Source of the DNA: Candidatus Nealsonbacteria bacterium CG23_combo_of_CG06-09_8_20_14_all_40_13
Lineage (GTDB): Bacteria; Patescibacteriota; UBA1384; UBA12157_A; GCA-002773005
Length of the DNA: 32,182 bases
Reading direction: 5' to 3'
Assembly: GCA_002771215.1 (NCBI GenBank)
Contig: PCRM01000044.1
Span: 15,713 to 47,894, forward strand
Of the stretch, positions 22,483 to 30,417 are shown one piece after another (positions within the stretch are counted from its first letter, which is position 1; each line of letters begins with the position of its first letter). The notes under the pieces are model-generated. The model had not been told where the DNA came from and made no database searches. It saw only the letters and a list, made by a program, of their open reading frames with translations. The translations under genes and the position numbers were made by a program.

Positions 22483-24336
22483 TTGACTTTTCAACAGTTT
22501 ATCAAAGAATTTGCCATCAAAAAACAGCAGTCCTTTCTCAAAGCTACCAAAGACGTCAAAGCACTAGTAAACCTTCTCTCCGAGAAGATTGTCTCAAAGG
22601 AAAAAATACAAATCCCCGGCTTTGGCACTTTTGTAGTATTACAATATCCTTCCCGTACCGTAAAAAACCCCCGTGACCCTGGTAAAAAAATGGTGATATT
22701 AGCCCAGAATGTAGTGAAATTTCATTCAAGCTCTAATTTAAAATCGCAACTTTCAAATATTAAATGGGAGAGCCCTATGCAAAATATCACCAAGAAAATT
22801 TTTATCCCCTACGCTGATTTGTCAAAAATCACTGTCCAGAAAGAAATTTTGTCGCAAATCCCAGAGCATATCGCCCGTCATTACCAAGTCGTACCAATTG
22901 AAGAAAAAGTCAACACATTAGTTGTGGCGATGATTGATCCTGAAGATGAAGAAGTAATTGAGATGCTCAAGAAAAAAACCGGCAAAAAAATTGAGCGCAG
23001 AATTACCACTATGGACGACTTAAGCCATGTATTAGACCAGTATTCCAACATTGGCGCCGAGGTAGAAAAAATAGTTGAAGAAGCAGTTTTAGCAAAAACC
23101 AAACCTAAAGAAGAAATAAAAGGAAAGCCAGAAGAAATTCCTCAAAACGCCCCAGCGGCTAAGATCGTTTCTTCACTTTTGAAACGCGCCGTCCATGATA
23201 AGGCCTCTGATATCCATATTGAACCAGAGGAAAAAGATGTTGCCGTGCGTCTTCGAATTGATGGCGTTTTGAGAAAAATCATCAATTTGCCCAAAGATAT
23301 CCACTCAGCTCTAATTTCAAGATTTAAAATACTTTGCAACCTAAAAATTGATGAAACGCGCCTGCCTCAAGACGGCCGCTTCAGAGCCACAGTTGACCGC
23401 GCTGAAATTGACCTTCGGGTTTCTACTTTGCCGACTGTTTTTGGTGAAAAAGTGGTCGCCAGAATTTTGGACAAATCTGCCGGCGTGCTCACATTAGATC
23501 AGCTGGGCTTACGCGGCCGCTCTTTTGAAATTTTAAGGGATAATATCAAAAAATCACATGGTATGATTTTAGTCACCGGTCCCACTGGCTCGGGTAAAAC
23601 CACCACCTTGTACGCTATTATTGACCAAATCCAAAATGAGGGTATTAATATCATAACTTTGGAAGATCCGGTAGAGTATCAAATGCCAGGCATTAACCAG
23701 AGCCAAGTCAATGCGGAAATTAAATACACTTTTGCTACCGGTTTGCGCTCCATTGTGCGCCAGGACCCGGATATCATTATGATTGGAGAAATTCGCGACT
23801 ATGAAACAGCCAATATGGCTGTGCACGCTGCTTTGACAGGACATGTTGTCTTATCCACCTTGCACACCAACGATGCCTCGGGCGCCATTCCTCGCCTGAT
23901 TGATATGAAAATAGAGCCCTTTCTAATCACTTCAACCTTAAATGTGGTCATTGCCCAACGTCTTTGCCGAAAAATCTGTGAAGACTGCAAAAAGGAAATC
24001 CCTCTTTTAGAAGATCAACGTGTTCTGATTGAACAAGAAATTAGAAATTTGCCTAAAGAAGAGAGAAAAGAAACTGAAGGCAAAAAATACACCCTATTTC
24101 ATGGTGAGGGTTGTAATTTATGCTCTCAAACCGGCTACAAAGGTCGCATTGGTATTTTTGAAATCTTACCTCTCCAGGAATCACTTAAAATGCTCATCAA
24201 TCAACGCGTTTCCTCTGACCAAATCGCCAAAGAAGCTTTAAAATTAGGTATGCTGACTTTAAAGCAAGACGGCATTTTAAAGGTGATTGCCGGCATTACC
24301 ACCCTAGACGAAGTTTACAGAGTAACAAAAGACTAA
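22483..24336 (+). CDS. pilB: Type IV pilus assembly ATPase PilB with N-terminal HU-like domain (617 aa)
   Basis: Residues 1 to about 90 look like a complete HU/IHF DNA-binding domain: a helical part (FQQFIKEFAIKKQQSF), then KIQIPGFGTFVVLQYPSRTV, KNPRDPGKKMVI and VVKFHSSSNLKSQL, following the HU order GFGTF - R - NP - G - F - LK. A MshEN-type domain follows (IPEHIARHYQVVPIEEKV). The PilB motor has Walker A GPTGSGKTTT (about 365), GEIRD (about 434), and zinc cysteines CEDC (about 499) and CNLC (about 545). The motor powers pilus extension. The start is TTG at 22483 behind AAGGAGGGG. An internal ATG at 22777 with GGGAGAG upstream would give a 519-residue PilB without the HU domain. Confidence 0.9.
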   Translation: MTFQQFIKEFAIKKQQSFLKATKDVKALVNLLSEKIVSKEKIQIPGFGTFVVLQYPSRTVKNPRDPGKKMVILAQNVVKFHSSSNLKSQLSNIKWESPMQNITKKIFIPYADLSKITVQKEILSQIPEHIARHYQVVPIEEKVNTLVVAMIDPEDEEVIEMLKKKTGKKIERRITTMDDLSHVLDQYSNIGAEVEKIVEEAVLAKTKPKEEIKGKPEEIPQNAPAAKIVSSLLKRAVHDKASDIHIEPEEKDVAVRLRIDGVLRKIINLPKDIHSALISRFKILCNLKIDETRLPQDGRFRATVDRAEIDLRVSTLPTVFGEKVVARILDKSAGVLTLDQLGLRGRSFEILRDNIKKSHGMILVTGPTGSGKTTTLYAIIDQIQNEGINIITLEDPVEYQMPGINQSQVNAEIKYTFATGLRSIVRQDPDIIMIGEIRDYETANMAVHAALTGHVVLSTLHTNDASGAIPRLIDMKIEPFLITSTLNVVIAQRLCRKICEDCKKEIPLLEDQRVLIEQEIRNLPKEERKETEGKKYTLFHGEGCNLCSQTGYKGRIGIFEILPLQESLKMLINQRVSSDQIAKEALKLGMLTLKQDGILKVIAGITTLDEVYRVTKD

Positions 24337-24337
24337 A

Positions 24338-25534
24338 ATGACTTTCAAATACGAAGTTTGCAACAAAAGCGGGCAAAGTTTTAAAGGTGAAATTGAGGCT
24401 GACAATCAACCAGCCGCAATTAAGTCATTGCGAGAACAGGGTTTTTACATTTTGGAAATTAAAAACAAAACCACCTTTAGTGGTTTTAATATTCTTAAAA
24501 ACCGCATACCGCTTAGAGAAAAAATTATCTTTACCCAACAGCTGGGAATTATGATTAAAGCTGGTCTGCCGCTAATTGAAGCGCTGGCCACCCTGCAAGA
24601 TCAAACTTCAAACAAAGCTTTAGCCAAAATCATCTCCAGTATTATTGCCGATGTCAAAGGCGGCGAAGCATTATCAAAAGCGCTGGCCAAACACCCCTCT
24701 GTCTTTCCGCGACTTTACTCCAACGTTGTCAGCTCTGGCGAAAAAACCGGTAAATTAGAAGAAGTGATGCAGCGGCTTTCAGAACAAATGATCCGTGATT
24801 ATGACTTGGTTTCCAAAGTCCGCACGGCGATGTATTATCCTGCCTTTATCCTTACGGCGCTGGTAGGAGTGATTATAATGATCTTAATCTATGTCATCCC
24901 GCAACTGCAAAAAATATTTGAAGAAGTAGAGGTGCCCTTGCCCATTACCACCCGCGCTCTGCTTTTTACAAGCAATGCGGTCAAATATTATTGGTGGCTG
25001 CTGCTGATTTTCATTGTTGCTGTATATCTTTTGATTAAGAGATTAGCCAAAAATGAGCAGGTCGCTTTATATCTTGACAAGATAAAATTGAAAATGCCAA
25101 TCTTTGGCCCGCTGTTTATAAAGGTTTATATGGCTCGGTTTTCCCGAACGATGGCCACTTTGATAGCCGCCGGCCTTCCTATGCTTGATGTTTTTGACAC
25201 CGTTGCCGATGTTCTCAATAACAAGGTTTTGCAGCAATCCTTAAAAAATGCCTCCAAACAAGTGGAAGCCGGCATGACGCTTTCCTCCATTTTGATGAAA
25301 GACCCCAATTTCCCGCCGATGGTTTCTCGATTAATCTCAGTTGGCGAAAAATCCGGCAATATTGACTTTGTTTTGGCCGGTACCGCTGATTTTTATGATA
25401 AAGAGGTAGACAATGCCACCAAATCGCTTTCATCACTTATAGAGCCCATTTTAATGATTATTATGGGAATTGGCGTCTTCCTTGTACTTACGGCCGTCAT
25501 TATGCCCATTTATAGCTTAGTCAATGTTATATAA
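24338..25534 (+). CDS. pilC: Type IV pilus inner-membrane platform protein PilC (398 aa)
   Basis: The platform protein that couples PilB ATPase rotation to pilin assembly. It has the two tandem T2SSF domains of the family. The first is around RIPLREKIIFTQQLGIMIKAGLPL, with VVSSGEKTGKLEEVMQRLSE. The second is VYMARFSRTMATLIAAGLPM, with LISVGEKSGNIDFVLAGTADFYD. Three membrane helices are visible, about 165-190, 218-240 and 370-395 (LIEPILMIIMGIGVFLVLTA). The N-terminal 60 residues (TFKYEVCNKSGQSFKGEIEAD) are the usual small beta domain. Length is normal. It starts one base after the pilB stop, so the two are co-translated. No pilT was found beside it, though retraction ATPases may lie elsewhere. 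Confidence 0.93.
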   Translation: MTFKYEVCNKSGQSFKGEIEADNQPAAIKSLREQGFYILEIKNKTTFSGFNILKNRIPLREKIIFTQQLGIMIKAGLPLIEALATLQDQTSNKALAKIISSIIADVKGGEALSKALAKHPSVFPRLYSNVVSSGEKTGKLEEVMQRLSEQMIRDYDLVSKVRTAMYYPAFILTALVGVIIMILIYVIPQLQKIFEEVEVPLPITTRALLFTSNAVKYYWWLLLIFIVAVYLLIKRLAKNEQVALYLDKIKLKMPIFGPLFIKVYMARFSRTMATLIAAGLPMLDVFDTVADVLNNKVLQQSLKNASKQVEAGMTLSSILMKDPNFPPMVSRLISVGEKSGNIDFVLAGTADFYDKEVDNATKSLSSLIEPILMIIMGIGVFLVLTAVIMPIYSLVNVI

Positions 25535-25542
25535 ATAAATTC

Positions 25543-25757
25543 CAAGCACCATAAATTCAATAAAATTTTCAATTAACAATTTACAATCTCCAATCAATTA
25601 ACAATGAATAAAATCCAAAATCCTAAGCATGAAATCCTAAACAAATTCAAATGTTTCAAATCCAAAATTCAAAACTGTTTTGAATATTTGTATTTTGAAA
25701 TTTGAGCTTGTTTAGAGTTTAGAAATCAGAATTTAGGATTTAGAAGTTATAACTTAT
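25543..25757. repeat. Long AT-rich imperfect inverted repeat upstream of the pilin cassette
   Basis: The 244-bp gap after pilC holds no gene. Left sequence rich in AAATCCTAAAC, CAAATTCAAATG and CCAAAATTCAAAAC pairs imperfectly with right sequence GTTTTGAATATTTG, TTTTGAAATTTGAG and AATTTAGGATTT, folding around 25675. A sequence of the same type and vocabulary lies at 28650-28785, on the other side of the three pilin genes. Confidence 0.6.
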
Positions 25758-25760
25758 AAT
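25755..25760 (+). promoter_or_regulatory. Possible -10 box for the pilin genes
   Basis: TATAAT with only a weak -35 match (TTTAGG at 25732-25737). The predicted start is near 25767, leaving a leader of about 12 nt that begins at the TTGGAGG ribosome site. Confidence 0.35.
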
Positions 25761-25778
25761 TTCTCCCTTGGAGGTTCA

Positions 25779-26192
25779 ATGAACCGATTACCAAAAAAAT
25801 ATAATCGCGGTTACAGTTTAGTTGAGTTGATCGTCGTGATCGCCATTGCCGGTAGTGTTTTGGTGACAATTTATTTAAGTTTGCTTTATGCCTTAAAAAT
25901 TAATCTGCGCGCCCGACATTCAACCTTTGCCTATCAGTCTGCCGAGCAAGAAATGGAAATTATCCGCAATACCCCTTTTGCCAATCTGACCAACCAGACG
26001 AGCGGTTCTTTTTTGGGCACAGTTAGCACGTTGCAACAGCTGCCGTCCGGCACTGGCACTTTAACCATTCAAGATTATCAGAGCAACAATAAAATTAAAG
26101 AAATAGTTGTTATTATCAGTTGGCAGGAAAAAACCCAAAGCAAGCAAGTCACCCAGTCAACATTGCGCGCTGAAGGAGGAATCGGCCAATGA
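25779..26192 (+). CDS. Type IV prepilin-like protein, PilV/GspI type (137 aa)
   Basis: The leader MNRLPKKYNRG precedes YSLVELIVVIAIAGSVLVTI, a class-III prepilin signal. Gly at -1, Tyr at +1 and Glu at +5 are the peptidase and assembly determinants. After the hydrophobic helix comes YQSAEQEMEIIRNTPFANL, the same arrangement as PilV/GspI minor pilins. A short beta-rich globular domain follows (LTIQDYQSNNKIKEIVVIISW). Minor pilins prime pilus assembly at the tip. The ATG has TTGGAGG seven bases upstream. The next gene starts inside its stop (ATGA). The exact minor-pilin class is inferred from layout. Confidence 0.82.
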   Translation: MNRLPKKYNRGYSLVELIVVIAIAGSVLVTIYLSLLYALKINLRARHSTFAYQSAEQEMEIIRNTPFANLTNQTSGSFLGTVSTLQQLPSGTGTLTIQDYQSNNKIKEIVVIISWQEKTQSKQVTQSTLRAEGGIGQ

Positions 26193-27322
26193 AAAAAGCA
26201 TGCCCAAAGCGCAGTCGAAGGGTTTACCCCGAGTGCAGTCGAAGGGGCGTAACTTTAATTGAGATGATTGTTGTCATCGCAATTTTGGGCGTCGCGTCTA
26301 GCATTGTCTATACCATCTTTACCCAGTCGCAAAAAACCTACAATATTGAGCAAAATCAAACGGCATTGCAGATGGATATTCGCGCCTCTGTTGATGAAAT
26401 TACCAGGCGGGTTAAACAAGCCTCATCCTCTGCTTCTATTTTTGCTAATCCCGCCCCGGCCACTACTGGTTATGTTGACCTTAGCGGCGATAATGCCCTA
26501 TCTTGGCAAACAGCAGTTCCTTCGGGCGCACATTATACAACGTTAGATGATGGCACAAGACAACCCGCCGTACCAAACACAACAGATTATATTACGGATA
26601 TGGGCCCACCATCAAGAAATGATGATTTTAACGTTGATATGAGCACCTTGGCGGCTGATTCGGTAAATTCAGTAAAACTTTGGGCTTATGCCAAAAATGA
26701 GGCGCCCGTTCCTTTGAATGTTAATATCTATATTGCTGGTGCTTGGCAAACAGCTGATACGAGCAATACTCTAACTGGTAGTTATGCTTGGTATTCTGCC
26801 ACTTGGACTGGGACTTGGACACAAGCTGACTTGGACGCCTTGAGGATTAGGGTAATGAAAACAGGTGGGGGGACGATAACCGAAACTGTTGCCGCCATAT
26901 ATGCAGAGGTTACTTATACATCAAACATTGCCGGTTATGGCCAGACACCGTTTAATTACACTGCCGTCACAGGCACGGCTTCTGATGTTTTAATCATCAA
27001 AATTATGTCGGAAGACACCTCTGGCAATATTATTCCGAATTCCTACGATTATTATATTTACAAACGCAGCGGCACCAGCCCTTCAGTTTTACAGGAAATA
27101 TTGATTGCCAACTCCGCCAGCGCCCGAAAGTCAAAAACAAAAACCCTGATGCAAAAAGTTTCTGCGTTTAGTGTGACTTACTTCAATTCGCAAGGCAACC
27201 CGATTACCTCTTCTTTTGAGAACGCCTCGATGGTCAAAGTTAAGCTGGACGGACAAGATATAACGGCCGGCAAAACCACAAACTCCAGTTTCACTTCAGC
27301 TAGCCGGCTGCGTAATTTTTAG
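26189..27322 (+). CDS. Type IV prepilin-like protein, PilW/GspJ type, with an inserted domain (377 aa)
   Basis: The prepilin signal is intact: Gly20 then VTLIEMIVVIAILGVASSIV with Glu at +5. However, most of the leader (KRSRRVYPECSRR) is encoded by a dispersed DNA repeat. Residues 40-85 form the helix and EITRRVKQASS stretch of PilW/GspJ proteins. Roughly residues 95-245 look like an extra beta-sandwich: VNSVKLWAYAKNEAPVPLNV, SATWTGTWTQADLDALRIRV and TVAAIYAEVTYTSN. The pilin fold then resumes (DVLIIKIMSEDTSGNIIPNS) and ends in KVKLDGQDITAGKTTNSSF. The insert would sit exposed at the tip. Overlap with the previous gene is ATGA. Confidence 0.82.
   Translation: MKKACPKRSRRVYPECSRRGVTLIEMIVVIAILGVASSIVYTIFTQSQKTYNIEQNQTALQMDIRASVDEITRRVKQASSSASIFANPAPATTGYVDLSGDNALSWQTAVPSGAHYTTLDDGTRQPAVPNTTDYITDMGPPSRNDDFNVDMSTLAADSVNSVKLWAYAKNEAPVPLNVNIYIAGAWQTADTSNTLTGSYAWYSATWTGTWTQADLDALRIRVMKTGGGTITETVAAIYAEVTYTSNIAGYGQTPFNYTAVTGTASDVLIIKIMSEDTSGNIIPNSYDYYIYKRSGTSPSVLQEILIANSASARKSKTKTLMQKVSAFSVTYFNSQGNPITSSFENASMVKVKLDGQDITAGKTTNSSFTSASRLRNF
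26203..26247 (+). repeat. Dispersed G/C-rich repeat inside the pilin leader
   Basis: Two direct copies of about 20 nt, CCCAAAGCGCAGTCGAAGGG and CCCCGAGTGCAGTCGAAGGG, joined by TTTA. The shared core GCAGTCGAAGGG belongs to a repeat type I recognise from many unrelated bacterial genomes, usually intergenic. Here it is read in frame as RSRR-VYPEC-SRR and provides the Gly at the cleavage site. Confidence 0.8.
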
Positions 27323-27330
27323 GAGTTGCG

Positions 27331-28641
27331 ATGAAACAACAAAAGGGTCAGATGTTAGTGGCGGCGCTTATCATCGCTACCGTAGTTATGCTTTTAGTCA
27401 CCGCGCTATTGTCTTATGCGACTTTCGGCAACTTTTCTGCCAATCGCTCTTTAAAACGCTCGCAGGCAATGGCTATCGCCGAAGCAGGGGTTGATAAGAC
27501 AATCATGTCATTGAATGGAGATGCCAACTACTCCGGAGAAACTGATACTGTTTTCGGCGGAGGTACTTTTTCTGTAATCCTCTCCGGCTTAGGAGATTCA
27601 AGAATCATCAAATCAAAAGGCAAAGTCGGGAATATCGAAAAAGTTATCCGGGCCCAAGCTGTGGTTGCTACTGATAAAGTTGAATTTCATTATGGTGCGC
27701 AGGTTGGAAGTTTAGGCCTAATTATGAGCAATCAAAGTAAAATATCAGGCACAGGAGGAGCAGCTGGGAATGTCTATTCAAATGGGAGCATCATCCCCTA
27801 CTCTCCTGGACATCGAGGAACAATTACCGGCGATGTTTATGTGGCTAAAAATGGAAATAGAATCGAAAATATAGATATCGGACATGATGCCCATGCCCAC
27901 ATCTTAAAAAATTGTACTGTGGCTAATGATATTTATTATGTCTCAGGAGGAAGCGTCCAAAATTGTACCTACGGTGGGACGGTTAAAGTAGAAATAGGAG
28001 CAATCCCCGAAAAGCCCCTGCCTATTGCACCAGAATCTATTTCTAAATGGGAGTCAGAAGCAGCAGCTGGCGGGGAAAGGGGACCTTATACTTTATCTGG
28101 CAAAGATGCGACTGTTTCTTTGGGTCCAATTAAGATAAATGGTGATATGTTGATTGATAACAACGCGATTTTGACTGTCACTGGAACAATTTGGGTAACC
28201 GGGAATATCACCATCAGAAATGGGGTAATTGTCAAATTATCTTCGGGCTATGGTGCAAGGAGCGGCATTATTATCGGCGATGGTCCTTCCACCCCGGCGG
28301 AGGCAGGTAAAATCTGGGTAGGAAATGATGTCACGGTGGGCGGTTCAGGCTCCACCGGCAGTTATATTATGCTTCTTTCAACCAACACCAAATCAAATCC
28401 CGATGATCCAGCGATTAATGCTGGCAATAACAGCACTTCGGTTATTTTCTATGCCTCAAGGGGGATGATTACGATTGAAAATAATGCCTCTTTAAAAGAG
28501 GTCACAGGCTATGGTCTTTATTTAAAAAACGGCGCCCAAATTACTTACGAAAGTGGTTTAGCTTCAACAACTAACTTTGCCTCTGGTCCGGGAGGTAGCT
28601 GGAAGTTTAAAAAAGACAGCTGGCAGGAAATTAAGGAATGA
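27331..28641 (+). CDS. PilX-like minor pilin with a beta-helix-like passenger (436 aa)
   Basis: The N-terminus MKQQKGQMLVAALIIATVVM has the PilX_N pattern: short basic leader, Gly then Gln, and no Glu at +5. It is followed by SLKRSQAMAIAEAGVDKTI, the signature alpha-helix of PilX-type proteins. From about residue 120 the protein turns into repeated short beta strands (GGAAGNVYSNGSIIPYS, TITGDVYVAKNGNRIE, VTGTIWVTGNITIRNG, AGKIWVGNDVTVGGSG). This is typical of a right-handed beta helix or the DUF7305-like part of such proteins. It is probably a surface-exposed tip component. It begins nine bases after the previous stop with GGAGTTG before the ATG. Confidence 0.8.
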   Translation: MKQQKGQMLVAALIIATVVMLLVTALLSYATFGNFSANRSLKRSQAMAIAEAGVDKTIMSLNGDANYSGETDTVFGGGTFSVILSGLGDSRIIKSKGKVGNIEKVIRAQAVVATDKVEFHYGAQVGSLGLIMSNQSKISGTGGAAGNVYSNGSIIPYSPGHRGTITGDVYVAKNGNRIENIDIGHDAHAHILKNCTVANDIYYVSGGSVQNCTYGGTVKVEIGAIPEKPLPIAPESISKWESEAAAGGERGPYTLSGKDATVSLGPIKINGDMLIDNNAILTVTGTIWVTGNITIRNGVIVKLSSGYGARSGIIIGDGPSTPAEAGKIWVGNDVTVGGSGSTGSYIMLLSTNTKSNPDDPAINAGNNSTSVIFYASRGMITIENNASLKEVTGYGLYLKNGAQITYESGLASTTNFASGPGGSWKFKKDSWQEIKE

Positions 28642-28649
28642 GTATAAAA

Positions 28650-28785
28650 TCCCAAGTACCAAATAACAAACAATATCCAAATTCAAATGACCAAAATCCA
28701 AAACAATCCATTTAAAACATTGGAACATTAAATATTTGAATTTGTTTGGAATTTGTAATTTGTAATTTGGAATTTCAATTTTATG
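28650..28785. repeat. Long AT-rich imperfect inverted repeat downstream of the pilin cassette
   Basis: Left arm words CCAAATTCAAATG and AAATCCAAAACAATCC pair imperfectly with ATATTTGAATTTGTTTGG and GGAATTTGTAATTTG, folding near 28715. It resembles the element at 25543-25757 in composition and layout. No reading frame of interest. Confidence 0.6.
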
Positions 28786-28794
28786 TATTATAAT
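28766..28794 (+). promoter_or_regulatory. Promoter of pilM-pilN-pilO
   Basis: TTTGGA (28766-28771), 17 bp, TATAAT (28789-28794). The start near 28801 places AGGAGGGG at the very 5' end of the message and leaves about 13 nt before the TTG start. Confidence 0.5.
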
Positions 28795-28813
28795 ATCATT
28801 GAGGAGGGGTATT

Positions 28814-29854
28814 TTGTTCCAACTTGGCAAATCAACAGTATTTGGTTTAGATATAGGTTTTGGCTCGGTTAAGGTTGTTCAACTAAAAAAATCGGGCAAA
28901 GATATTTCTATAGTGGGCTTCGCGAGAGAACCAATTGCTGAAAAATCTCTGCAAAAAACCAAAATTTTAGAAAAAAATAAGATTCAAGAAGCCCTCAAAA
29001 AAGCAGTTAAATCTGCTAAACCTCACGCTATCACCACTAAGGCTGTCTGCGCGGCACTGCCGGAACACTTGGTTTTCACCAAAGTGATTGAATTGCCTAA
29101 AATTAAAGAAAATGCTCTTGCTAAAACTATCCCCTATGAAGCGGGCGAATTTATGCCCATCTCTCTTGAAGAAACCTATCTTGATTGGCAAATTTTAGGC
29201 GACAACCCGGACAAAAGCAAAATTGAAGTTTTGGTTGTGGCTGCGCCCAAAACTTTAGTTGACGATTATATTGACCTGGTCAAACAAGCTGATTTGCAAC
29301 TTTTTGCCTTGGAAACTAAACCTATCTCCGCTGTCAGAGCCATTGCCAAAAACGAAAAAGAAGGTTTGGCAATCTTGGATATCGGCGCTGAAGCTTCCGG
29401 TATCGCCATTGTAGATCAAGGCATTATCCGTTTAACCGGTACGGTGACAGTCGGCGCCAATATGGTAGATAAAGCACTGCAAACAAACCTAAATTTAAAG
29501 CCTGAAGACGCCAGCAAAATTAAATATGAAAGCGGTCTCTCCTTCAAGACCGAGACAAAAACCAAAGAAATTATCCAGCAGGCGCTGGCGCCCATCACCG
29601 ATGAGTTGGCGCATACTATCAAATATTACCAGAGCCGTATCAAAGCCGAAGGCAAAATTGCCAAAATCAAGCTTTGCGGCGGCGGCGCGGCAATACAGGG
29701 CATCGCTGATTATTTCTCCAGACAAACCGGCATTCACACTGAAATTGGCAATCCGCTTGTGCACCTGTCTAAATCATCAGAGAAAATCTTATCCAAAACA
29801 GATGCCCTGCCTTACACCACGGCTATCGGGCTGGCTTTAAGGGAGTTGGGATGA
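28814..29854 (+). CDS. pilM: Type IV pilus assembly protein PilM (346 aa), TTG start
   Basis: An actin-fold (FtsA-like) cytoplasmic ATPase that binds the N-terminus of PilN and forms the inner-membrane alignment complex. STVFGLDIGFGSVKVVQLKK is the first phosphate loop, LAILDIGAEASGIAIVDQG the second, and KIKLCGGGAAIQGIADYFS the adenosine motif. LPYTTAIGLALREL closes the fold. Between them, ALAKTIPYEAGEFMPISLEE is the shared PilM subdomain. The start is TTG at 28814 behind AGGAGGGG; the frame is open five codons upstream, but that reads through the ribosome site. Its stop overlaps the pilN start (ATGA), so the three downstream genes are one unit. Confidence 0.92.
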   Translation: MFQLGKSTVFGLDIGFGSVKVVQLKKSGKDISIVGFAREPIAEKSLQKTKILEKNKIQEALKKAVKSAKPHAITTKAVCAALPEHLVFTKVIELPKIKENALAKTIPYEAGEFMPISLEETYLDWQILGDNPDKSKIEVLVVAAPKTLVDDYIDLVKQADLQLFALETKPISAVRAIAKNEKEGLAILDIGAEASGIAIVDQGIIRLTGTVTVGANMVDKALQTNLNLKPEDASKIKYESGLSFKTETKTKEIIQQALAPITDELAHTIKYYQSRIKAEGKIAKIKLCGGGAAIQGIADYFSRQTGIHTEIGNPLVHLSKSSEKILSKTDALPYTTAIGLALRELG

Positions 29855-30417
29855 TAAATTTTTCCATCAATTTGCTGCCTGCCAACCTTAAAGCAAACAG
29901 AAAAATAAGTTTGCAAAATACCACACTGCTGTCACTTTGCATCACAGCCGTCATTATTTATGTTATTTTGCTCGCCATTATTTTTTCCCTTAAAACAACC
30001 TTAGCGCTGTCGGAAAAGGTTGACGAGCGGCAAATTGACAATCTGCAGGTTGAAATTGCCAGCTTCAAAGACATTCAAGCCCAGATAAATTTTATCAATG
30101 ACAGAGGTGCAGAGCTTAAAAATAAAGATGCCGACAAAAATAAACTGATGTCTAATATTATCGCCGAAATAGCCCAGTCCACTCCTTCTGATGTGCAGAT
30201 CCAGCAGCTTTCCGCCAACGTTAAAACAAAGCCCAATTTTAAAATAACTGGTGCAACCACTTCCATTGCAGAAGCGGTAAAATTTAAAGAGAAGTTAGAA
30301 GAAAGCCAATTTTTTGGCGAGACTAATCTGCAATCCGCTGCCACCGATTCAACCACGCATCAGGTAATATTTAACATTGATTTCAATTTGCAGACATCTG
30401 GAGAAAGCCAAAAATGA
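29851..30417 (+). CDS. pilN: Type IV pilus assembly protein PilN (188 aa)
   Basis: Starts MINFSINLLPANLKANRK, the conserved PilN INLLP segment that docks in PilM. It is followed by a single membrane helix (about residues 24-48, LLSLCITAVIIYVILLAIIF), a coiled-coil (KVDERQIDNLQVEIASFKDI) and a ferredoxin-like periplasmic domain (VQIQQLSANVKTKPNFKITG, SIAEAVKFKEKLEESQFF). It joins PilO in the inner-membrane alignment complex. Length is standard. It overlaps both neighbours by four bases, as expected for the conserved pilMNO order. Confidence 0.9.
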   Translation: MINFSINLLPANLKANRKISLQNTTLLSLCITAVIIYVILLAIIFSLKTTLALSEKVDERQIDNLQVEIASFKDIQAQINFINDRGAELKNKDADKNKLMSNIIAEIAQSTPSDVQIQQLSANVKTKPNFKITGATTSIAEAVKFKEKLEESQFFGETNLQSAATDSTTHQVIFNIDFNLQTSGESQK

